DNA of 14,744 nucleotides from positions 1 to 14,744 of the forward strand of contig JACCZO010000179.1 of the NCBI GenBank assembly GCA_013695925.1, read 5' to 3'. The DNA is from Chthoniobacterales bacterium. GTDB taxonomy: Bacteria; Verrucomicrobiota; Verrucomicrobiia; Chthoniobacterales; UBA10450. Every line of letters starts with the position of its first letter. Position 1 is the first letter of the stretch. Both the position numbers and the translations under genes were made by a program. Below, piece after piece: positions 1-5,809 of this stretch. Under the pieces are notes generated by a model. It had not been told where the DNA came from. It made no database searches and worked only from the letters and a program-made list of their open reading frames with translations.

Positions 1-932
1 TGGTGCAGCGCGGAATCGTGCCCGACATTTTGACCGACCAGACCAGTGCGCACGATGCGCTCAATGGTTATGTGCCTAACGGAATGTCGCTGGCGGAAGC
101 GCTCCAACTCCGCGCGGAAAAGCCGGATGAATATATCGAGCGGTCGATGGCGGCGATGGCGCAGCACGTCGAGGCCATGCTGGCTTTGCAAAAGAAAGGC
201 GCGATCACGTTCGACTACGGGAACAACCTCCGGACGCAGGCTAAAAAGGCCGGCTGCGAAAACGCTTTCGATATTCCCGGGTTCGTCCCGGAGTACATCC
301 GTCCGCTCTTTTGTGAGGGGAAAGGCCCGTTTCGCTGGGTCGCACTGAGCGGTGACCCGGCCGATATCGCGCGCACGGATGAGCTGGCCCTCGAGTTGTT
401 CCCGGAAGACAAGACGCTCGCCCGCTGGATGAAATTGGCTCGCAAGCGGATTCAATTTCAAGGCTTGCCCGCCCGGATCTGCTGGCTCGGCTACGGCGCG
501 CGGGCGGAATTCGGCGTGGCCATGAACGAACTCGTGAGGCGCGGTGAGATCAGCGCGCCGATCGTGATCGGGCGCGATCATCTCGATGCCGGCTCGGTCG
601 CGTCACCTTACCGTGAGACCGAGGGAATGATCGACGGCAGCGATGCGATCGCTGATTGGCCTTTGCTCAACGCGTTGGTCAACACCGCGGCGGGTGCTTC
701 CTGGATTTCGATTCACAATGGCGGCGGCGTCGGCATCGGTTATTCCCAACACGCCGGAATGGTGGTGGTCGCCGACGGCACAGATAACGCGAAGCGACGC
801 CTCGAGCGTGTCCTGACGAGCGATCCGGGGATGGGCGTCATCCGGCACGCGGACGCCGGTTATTCCCGCGCGATCGATTTTGCTGCCAATAACAAGATCG
901 ACATCCCCATGCAGCCGCAAGCGCGCGATTGA
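1..932 (+). CDS. hutU: Urocanate hydratase (urocanase), C-terminal part; 5' end outside window
   Basis: HutU converts urocanate to 4-imidazolone-5-propionate, the second step of histidine degradation, using tightly bound NAD+ as an electrophile in the cytoplasm. The visible 310 or so residues correspond to the C-terminal 55% of a family usually about 550 aa long. The reading frame is open to the window edge, so the start is missing. The urocanase signature FQGLPARICW lies at residues 152-161 counted from position 3, with the conserved active-site Cys at 160 (bases 480-482). It is followed by the NAD-binding glycine-rich stretch GYGARAEFG. The block TDQTSAHDALNGY near the left edge and SIHNGGGVGIGYSQHAG further on are also characteristic. 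It ends with TGA at 930-932. ftcD and hutI follow on the same strand, but with a 4.9 kb accessory island between hutU and ftcD. Identification is secure. Confidence 0.97.
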   Translation, partial: VQRGIVPDILTDQTSAHDALNGYVPNGMSLAEALQLRAEKPDEYIERSMAAMAQHVEAMLALQKKGAITFDYGNNLRTQAKKAGCENAFDIPGFVPEYIRPLFCEGKGPFRWVALSGDPADIARTDELALELFPEDKTLARWMKLARKRIQFQGLPARICWLGYGARAEFGVAMNELVRRGEISAPIVIGRDHLDAGSVASPYRETEGMIDGSDAIADWPLLNALVNTAAGASWISIHNGGGVGIGYSQHAGMVVVADGTDNAKRRLERVLTSDPGMGVIRHADAGYSRAIDFAANNKIDIPMQPQARD

Positions 933-1672
933 AGTATTTGAAATGCTCAGTGCGGCCGTGATCAATCTCCACCGCGACACTCTCACAGTTACGTTTCATG
1001 AAGCGGCTCAGAAAGTGCGATCGCTTGTCGAGCGCAGAATCAAACAGATCGCAGCAGAACTTCCGGCCGAATGGGATCGGGCTGAACTGCTGTCTCAAAT
1101 CTAATCGTCCCCGAATTAGCGGTGCGACCTGATGAAATCGGCAGATTTCGGCCTGATGTCTCTCGGATAAATGCAATCGAAGCTCCAACACTGAATTTGC
1201 GGCATCGAAAAGCTCGCCATCAAAAGAACATTTGCAGAGCCGGAGGACCAACCGCTGAATCACGGCGTCGTTCATTGAAATAGAATCATTCATTGCTCAG
1301 ACAGGCCGGGAGAAACTATCGCGTGATTTTCGCGTGCATCACCTGCTCTGGGCAACTGATTTGTCGGCACCTTCGACGTGAGCGGCGATACGAGGCGGCT
1401 GCTGCTTGTCGATCTTGCGCGCGGTTGGTACGCTGGATCCGAGCCGGACTGGCAACGTGCTTATAAACGAAATCATGAACCGAATCTCGTACGATAGTGA
1501 CGAGTGACGAGATAGCGGATTACTCAGACGCGTGCCACTCGCTTCGTTCCGGTGCGTGAAGCGCGGCCTCTTTCCAGCGGGTGAGACGCGCACGGCGGTG
1601 TCGCGTTTTCCGCCAAAAGAAAAACAGCTAGGACGTCTTTCGACTTTCTCATGATTAGACCTTTGCGGCAGT
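933..1672. other. Gene-poor interval between hutU and the first toxin-antitoxin module
   Basis: This 740-base stretch has no convincing gene. Frames on both strands are short or low-complexity and lack domain motifs. It holds a tandem 7-base repeat (AGTGACG twice, within 1494-1512), a possible stem GGCGG/CCGCC within about 1598-1620 followed by an A-rich stretch, and generally lower GC than the flanking genes. It may be degraded sequence left by past insertions. I see no tRNA, recognisable insertion-sequence end or clear terminator in it. Confidence 0.5.
943..1104 (+). CDS. Possible small hypothetical protein (53 aa) after hutU
   Basis: A short frame opens with ATG 10 bases after the hutU stop and ends with TAA at 1102-1104. 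It would encode a 53-residue, mostly helical, amphipathic product rich in Ala, Arg, Glu and Leu, with no motif I recognise. A weak GAAG lies upstream at 931-934, overlapping the hutU stop. Third-position GC is lower than in the neighbouring hut genes, and an unrelated minus-strand frame (1293 back to 838) overlaps it, so it may be chance. I assign no function. Confidence 0.22.
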   Translation: MLSAAVINLHRDTLTVTFHEAAQKVRSLVERRIKQIAAELPAEWDRAELLSQI

Positions 1673-2095
1673 TCAGAATGGGCTGATGAGTGGAATTCGT
1701 TCACGCCGATTACGCCGGTAAGTGAGAAAGTCGCGATCAGTTGTGAAGACGCTGGAATCTCGTTCGATTTCTGTCATGCGGACGAGACAAGCATCAGCAA
1801 AGGACATCGGCACATTCTTGTACTGCTCCATCTGGTCGAGAATTTCGGGCAGATTATCGCAGAACAAGAAGTCCGGATCGACCCGAACGAGTTGATCCCT
1901 GAGCAAACCGGCAAATGTACCCGTCCCGGCGCGAACAGGGGCGAGGAGGAAAAACGCTTCAGAGACGACGGCTTCGCACGTGACCAGTGGGTGACGCAGG
2001 TGTGCGACTTGTTGCTTCGCCCATTCGTGGTGAGTGTCGCGGCGGTCGAGCAACGCCGCGATCGGCCCCGCATCAACGAGAACGCGATGCGCCAT
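1673..2095 (-). CDS. PIN-domain ribonuclease, VapC-like toxin
   Basis: This 140-aa protein has PIN-domain architecture. The first metal-binding Asp is at residue 8 in VLVDAGPIAALLD. A Glu at 46 follows the Thr/Cys strand (VTCEAVVSEAFF). A third acidic residue, Asp101, lies in MSFADACLV, and a terminal Asp pair at 120/122 lies in TTDRDF. These are the four acidic positions that bind Mg2+/Mn2+ in VapC-type RNases, which cleave tRNA or rRNA when their antitoxin is lost. The ATG at 2093-2095 overlaps the 3' end of the upstream antitoxin frame by 23 bases and is preceded by GAAGGGA, so the two are translationally coupled. Length and position fit a type II module. The RNA target cannot be read from sequence. 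Confidence 0.88.
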   Translation of the reverse strand: MAHRVLVDAGPIAALLDRRDTHHEWAKQQVAHLRHPLVTCEAVVSEAFFLLAPVRAGTGTFAGLLRDQLVRVDPDFLFCDNLPEILDQMEQYKNVPMSFADACLVRMTEIERDSSVFTTDRDFLTYRRNRRERIPLISPF

Positions 2096-2309
2096 ATCCC
2101 TTCATTCGGGCTTTGTTAGATGAGAGGTCGCCCGGGCCGGAAAGCTTGCCGACGTAAGGCCGCATCGCGTCCAGTAGCGATGTGGAATTCCCAGGGGCAG
2201 CGGCCAGTGCTTCGCGGACGATCTCCGACTTGCTCCGTCTCGACGCAGCAGCCACGGCCTCTAGCCGCGAAAATTCAGGCCTTGAAAGTTTTACGGTAAT
2301 CGTTGGCAT
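2073..2309 (-). CDS. Ribbon-helix-helix antitoxin partner of the PIN toxin
   Basis: This 78-residue protein starts MPTITVKLSRPEFSRLEAVA and continues with SRRSKSEIVREAL, the beta-strand, helix, turn, helix pattern of ribbon-helix-helix (CopG/Arc-like) antitoxins. Residues 1-8 would form the DNA-contacting strand. The C-terminal half (about 45-78) is Gly/Ser rich and would wrap the toxin. I chose ATG at 2307-2309 because the RHH begins there. The frame stays open much further upstream, but that extension runs antisense through the ftcD fragment and has no motif. It overlaps the PIN toxin by 23 bases. Such antitoxins normally repress their own operon, so the 2310-2438 gap probably contains the promoter. 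Confidence 0.75.
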   Translation of the reverse strand: MPTITVKLSRPEFSRLEAVAAASRRSKSEIVREALAAAPGNSTSLLDAMRPYVGKLSGPGDLSSNKARMKGYGASRSR

Positions 2310-2438
2310 ACCTGATGGTATTACCAGAATTTGTGAAAAGCAATACGCGAGCGAGAAATGCGGCCCGAGTCTCATGGGGCGGGCGCGGATATTTTGGTCA
2401 GCCAGAGGTGATATGCTAGTAATGAACGAGGGGGTCGT

Positions 2439-2773
2439 ATGCAAAAAATCATCGAGTGTGTGCCGAATTTTTCCGAGGGAAGAGACCTCGATGTGATTCG
2501 GCAGATCACGGCGGCGATCAAATCTGTTGAAGGGGTTTTGTTGTTGAATGTTGATCCGGGAGCGAGCACGAACCGGACGGTGGTAACGTTCGCGGGCGCT
2601 CCGGACGCCGCGGTCGAAGCCGCGTTTCGTGGAATTCAAAAGGCCGCGGAGCTGATCGACATGCGCAAACAGAAGAGCGCGCATCCGCGAATGGGCGCGA
2701 CCGACGTCTGCCCGGTCATTCCCGGTGAGCGACGTGAGCTGGGAGGAGGCGATCGAATGCGCCAGGTCGTTAG
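2439..2773 (+). pseudogene. Truncated, frameshifted second copy of the ftcD 5' end
   Basis: The first 95 codons match the start of intact ftcD at 5810 with 13 amino-acid differences (about 86% identity), including the formiminotransferase motif HPRMGATD with its catalytic His at 82. A single extra base in the run ATTCCC (2718-2723; the intact gene has ATCCC) shifts the frame after CPVIP. The homologous protein continues in the next frame (SDVSWEEAIECARSL). Similarity stops abruptly at about 2773, inside the codon pair that reads TTA GGC in the intact gene. Many differences are synonymous, which suggests the copy diverged while still functional, or arrived from a related lineage, before breaking. 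It covers only about 110 of 561 codons and cannot make an active enzyme. Confidence 0.9.
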
Positions 2774-2797
2774 TCTGCACGGCGACGGCTTCGGTAA

Positions 2798-2965
2798 TCC
2801 CGCGCCGCCGGGGTGAAAACGCTGCGTTATTTGCTCTCGATTCCCGCGGGGTGGGAAACTTCACTGCCACGTCTCAGGATCGATCCGGTGTGGGACCCGA
2901 TTCGGAACGATCTCGAATTCCAGCAACTTCTGATAAGCAAGGCGCAGATCGGGCCTAACGAATAG
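2798..2965 (+). pseudogene. Remnant of the C-terminal tail of a kinase-associated TPR-type protein
   Basis: A 55-codon frame ends in TAG at 2963-2965 and contains RYLLSIPAGW followed by RLRIDPVWDPIRNDLEFQQL and ISKAQIGPNE. The pattern (RIDPVWDPLRxDPRF followed by a short tail) is, as I recall it, the usual C-terminus of long Ser/Thr kinases and TPR proteins in Verrucomicrobia and Acidobacteria. An in-frame TAA at 2795-2797 closes it upstream and there is no start codon of its own with a ribosome site, so it is a fragment. It directly abuts the broken ftcD copy. A damaged kinase head lies next to it on the opposite strand. Family assignment is from memory of the motif and was not searched. Confidence 0.6.
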
Positions 2966-3052
2966 CAAAACAATGTCCGGATTCTTCGCTGCCTCGGGAG
3001 CGTCCCAAGAAACCTTTCGCACAGCTCAAACGATTGATGACTTGAACTAACT

Positions 3053-4099
3053 CTAACTGTTAATTCGAGCTTGCGGGCCTCCTTCTTGACACGCGCTTTC
3101 AGCGGGATCTTTCCGCAAAGATTTCTCCACCACGTTTTGCAGCGCTGGCGGCGCGCGTTGACCGGGCGGTTCCGGGGCGTTCAGCAATATCGACGCCATG
3201 ACATCGCTTGGGGTTTTGCCGTCGAACGGCGGGCTGTCAGCGAGCATCTCATAGAGTACGGCGCCGAGGCTCCAGAGATCGCTCCGCGCATCCACAGTCT
3301 CGCCCCTGGCTTGTTCAGGCGACATGTAGCGTGTCGTGCCGACGATTAGGCCGTCCCGCGCCGTTAGCTCCAGGCTCGTCGAAGGGTTTGGCTGCATGAG
3401 CTTCGCGATCCCGAAATCCAGCACCTTCACGTAGCCATCGGGGCGCAGCATAATGTTCTCCGGCTTGATGTCGCGATGCACGATGCCGGCGCGATGAGCG
3501 ATACACAGCGCGCCCGCCACCTGAATCGCGATCTCCAGCGCCTCGTCAGGCGCGATCGAACCTTTCGCCATCCGTTCACGCAGGGTGGGCCCCTCAATAA
3601 ATTCGGTGGCGATGAAGTGGGTGGAATCGACCTCGCCGATCTCGTGGATGGTCACGATGTTGGGATGGTTCAAAGCCGAAGCCGTCCGTGCCTCGCGCTG
3701 CAGGAGCTGCAACTGCGCCTCGTTCGCAACCAGCGAGCGCGGCAGCAGCTTCAGCGCGCCCTTGCGCTCGAGCCGTTCGTCGTAGGCGAGATAGACGACG
3801 CCCATGCCCCCGGCGCCGAGGACGGCGTCGATGCGATAGGCGCCAAGCCGTTGGCCAATCAGCGCGTCGGGATCACCGGCCAGGAGATCAGGCGCAACTT
3901 CAAAAGCGGGCGTTTGGATGAAGTCACCCGAAATATCGTGATACTTGAGCAGCAATTCCACGCCGCGACGCAAAGCATCGTCGCCATTGCAGCTGCGCTC
4001 GAGGAAAGCGGCACGTTCTTTAGGCTATTGTGCCACCGCCACGTTGAAGATCTTGGTGCAACTTTGCCAGCGCTGTGACAATGCAGACTTCATCATCAT
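3053..4099 (-). pseudogene. PknB-type Ser/Thr protein kinase, interrupted at codon 25 and truncated at the C-terminus
   Basis: The catalytic domain is nearly complete. Numbered from a TTG at 3971-3973: P-loop GAGGMGVV 53-60, ATP-binding Lys75 in ALKLL, Glu94, HRDIKPEN 166-173, DFG 186-188, SPE 218-220, and the late Arg in LRKDP near 287. In the same frame, homology to the usual leader extends upstream (RWQSCTKIFNVAVAQ, stop, PKERAAFLERSC) to an ATG cluster at 4091-4099. A TAG at 4025-4027 interrupts it. After KDPAE (291-292) the protein leaves the family and stops 14 residues later, losing the C-terminal sensory/TPR half that such kinases carry. A shorter product from an internal TTG/GTG start is possible. 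The gene follows an ECF sigma factor, its usual partner, but 304 bases and a toxin-antitoxin pair intervene. Confidence 0.78.
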
Positions 4100-4403
4100 T
4101 TCCCCAAGCTCTCCTTCCTACCAGCGGGGATTGCGAGGCGCCACCGTTTTCGCTCCCTCCACACCGCCCCTTGCTTCCCGACATCAACATCATCGCCATC
4201 GCCGAGAATGACACGATCAAGCTGCCCATTCACAGCCCCGACGGGACGAGTGTGGAAATTTTGTTACCCGATGCCCAGGCGAACGCCAAGCCGTAACTGA
4301 GTGCGGAGTCAGCCGTCTCGACCGGGATGTTGCGGCGCGCGGGGCCAGCGTCGAACCTTGCCACCCGATTTTACGAAGACTGGTCGTCGACCCACTGCGT
4401 TCC
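4100..4403. other. Interval between kinase remnant and toxin gene, no supported gene
   Basis: About 300 bases with no convincing gene. A plus-strand frame (ATG at 4075, stop at 4294-4296) ends in a protein-like tail, DINIIAIAENDTIKLPIHS and onward, but its first 30 codons are Pro/Ser-rich and pyrimidine-biased. It may be the 3' remnant of a lost gene or chance. The upstream region and any promoter for the kinase (minus strand) would lie here. I can point to no clear -35/-10 pair. Confidence 0.4.
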
Positions 4404-4664
4404 TCAGGTCAATTTATCTGCCCAAGTGATGCCAAGAATTTTGACGTGCCGATCGGCGAAGTCGTCCCAAAAGATGATGGCGAAGCGTCCTGCAATGTGG
4501 CCGTCGATTTCACGACCGGTTTCATCTTGCACCCGATAATCGGCATGCTGGCCGGGAAAATCTCGAATGGCTTCGAAACGGGCGCGCAAGAACTCACGAT
4601 CTCGCTTTCGAAGGTTGCCGACAAACTCCAGGACCGACGAATCGATCAACAACCGCGGCTTCAC
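4404..4664 (-). CDS. ParE/RelE-like toxin
   Basis: This 86-aa protein reads like a compact RelE/ParE-fold toxin. An N-terminal strand (PRLLIDSSVLEFV) is followed by a basic helix pair (LRKRDREFLRARFEAIRDF). Then come DYRVQDETGREIDGHI and the hydrophobic strands AGRFAIIFWDDFADRHVKIL, a layout seen in RelE/ParE family proteins with a 'GRFAITYW'-type core. The start is GTG at 4662-4664, chosen because it overlaps the antitoxin stop in GTGA (4 bases), the classic coupled arrangement. ParE poisons gyrase and RelE cleaves ribosome-bound mRNA. The sequence alone does not tell which applies. The fold call is from pattern, so functional confidence is moderate. Confidence 0.68.
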   Translation of the reverse strand: MKPRLLIDSSVLEFVGNLRKRDREFLRARFEAIRDFPGQHADYRVQDETGREIDGHIAGRFAIIFWDDFADRHVKILGITWADKLT

Positions 4665-4873
4665 TCCTTGGGTTCAGGGATTTGATCGAGCCGAGTCTGA
4701 AATTCCTCTAAGGTGAGCCAGCGATCGGGGTCTGGATCGTCCAGATTCCGAGCCATCGCGCCAGCCTGCGCGGCCCATTGCCGCTCGCGCAGCGAAACGA
4801 GAAAAGAAAACAACTCCTTGCGCGATGGGTCATCCAACGCGGCGGCCTCTTTTTTCAAAGCTTCCAGACTCAT
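4661..4873 (-). CDS. Antitoxin partner of the ParE/RelE-like toxin
   Basis: This 70-aa, acidic, helical protein starts MSLEALKKEAAALDDPSRKE and contains LVSLRERQWAAQAGAMARNL and a DPDPDRWLTLEEFQTRLDQ tail. It resembles small antitoxin-like proteins found next to RelE/ParE toxins, with the 'DPSHWLTLEEFE' type of tail. ATG 4871-4873 was preferred over an upstream TTG at 4907-4909, which adds 12 residues without similarity. No strong Shine-Dalgarno sequence is visible. Its stop overlaps the toxin GTG by four bases. It lies 53 bases downstream of the ECF sigma gene on the same strand, so read-through from the sigma promoter is likely. Confidence 0.66.
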   Translation of the reverse strand: MSLEALKKEAAALDDPSRKELFSFLVSLRERQWAAQAGAMARNLDDPDPDRWLTLEEFQTRLDQIPEPKE

Positions 4874-4926
4874 CAGCCGTACTAAACCACGCGCCTGCCT
4901 CGCCGGCAAGACCTGCCCGCCATCGC

Positions 4927-5532
4927 TTAGATTGCATTCATGTCCTCCCCACTCAGCGCGGCGAGTAGCCAGGCGCGCGCGGCGGTCCAGTCGCGCGTCA
5001 CGGTGTTGACGTGGATCTTCAGGACATCAGCAATCTCTTCCATGGTCAAGCCGCCGAAGTAACGCATCTCCCCCACTTGCGCCTTGCGCTGGTCGAAGGC
5101 GGCCAACTTTTCCATCGCTTCATCGAGAGCGAGCAGCTCGTCGGCGCGGGTCTGCGTCACAGCCGCGCCTTCCTCCAGTGTGCCCCTGATCGCGCCGCCA
5201 CCGCGCTTCGCTGCCTGCCGCTGCCGAGCGTGATCGACCATGATGCGGCGCATCAGCTGCGCCGCGACGGCAAAGAAGTGGGCGCGATTCTGCCACTGCG
5301 GATGCGTTTTACCTGCGAGCTGGAGGTAAGCGTCGTCTAGGAGCGCAGTCGTTTGCCATGTGTGGCCGGGTCGCTCCCGGCTCATGTAATGGTGGGCCAG
5401 GCGCTGAAGCTCTGGTTGCACGAGAGGTATCAGTTTTTCCGCTGCGCTCCGATCCCCGCCCCGCCAGTCGCAGAGGAGCTGCGTGACTTCTGCTGTGGGG
5501 ATGCGGGCGTCTTCATCGGGCAAGCGTCTCAT
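4927..5532 (-). CDS. ECF-type RNA polymerase sigma factor (TIGR02999-like)
   Basis: This 201-aa protein directs RNA polymerase to alternative promoters. Region 2 occupies about residues 14-110, with the characteristic block NRAHFFAVAAQLMRRIMVDH (82-101) followed by ARQRQAAKRGG. Region 4 occupies about 135-190 and ends in a helix-turn-helix, LTMEEIADVLKIHVNTVTRD (162-181). This sequence style is the Sigma70_ECF / TIGR02999 group, commonly encoded beside PknB-type kinases that may control it by phosphorylation. Here the kinase downstream on the same strand is broken, and a toxin-antitoxin pair separates the two. No anti-sigma gene is adjacent. ATG 5530-5532 gives the normal family length and leaves 277 bases to the divergent ftcD. 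Confidence 0.92.
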   Translation of the reverse strand: MRRLPDEDARIPTAEVTQLLCDWRGGDRSAAEKLIPLVQPELQRLAHHYMSRERPGHTWQTTALLDDAYLQLAGKTHPQWQNRAHFFAVAAQLMRRIMVDHARQRQAAKRGGGAIRGTLEEGAAVTQTRADELLALDEAMEKLAAFDQRKAQVGEMRYFGGLTMEEIADVLKIHVNTVTRDWTAARAWLLAALSGEDMNAI

Positions 5533-5764
5533 TGTTACAGGTCAGCCGTGAGAAATGCGAGCAACTTCGTTCCCAAGAGAGATGACGGCGGAGTTTCTGA
5601 AACAGCGTGGTGGGTTTGCCCTTGGAATCAAACACCCGGCGCGGAACTTCTCGATTGGCTCGCGGTCGTGGGGGCGATTCGGTGTGCTGGAACGACTGGC
5701 CGACGGATAGACCCAGGGTAGCGCGACGGAGGTGGACTGGAATTGGAAGGCTGAAGGCGGCTGA

Positions 5765-5792
5765 TTTTGGTGCTGCGTCCGGATGTGCTAAT
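5765..5792 (+). promoter_or_regulatory. Possible ftcD promoter block, conserved in front of the broken copy
   Basis: TTTTGG (5765-5770) and GCTAAT (5787-5792) with a 16-base spacer lie 18 bases before the ftcD ATG. A similar arrangement, TTTTGG at 2392-2397 followed by TATGCTAGTAAT at 2412-2423, precedes the ftcD fragment at 2439. The boxes match the sigma-70 consensus poorly, so the support is mainly the shared layout at both copies. Confidence 0.28.
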
Positions 5793-5809
5793 GATCAGCC
5801 GGCGAGCCT

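Noticed and set aside
838..1293. Minus-strand frame of 151 codons across the hutU 3' end
   Set aside because: Half of it is antisense to hutU and the remainder has unbiased codon use and no recognisable domain.
1494..1512. CRISPR-like or satellite repeat from the tandem AGTGACG
   Set aside because: Only two short units with no spacers; too small to support an array.
1339..1704. Minus-strand frame of 121 codons
   Set aside because: Ser/Arg-rich, low-complexity, overlaps the end of the PIN toxin frame and lacks any motif.
2073..2870. Long minus-strand frame of 265 codons
   Set aside because: Only its last 78 codons have family similarity (RHH antitoxin). The rest is antisense to the ftcD fragment and has no motif.
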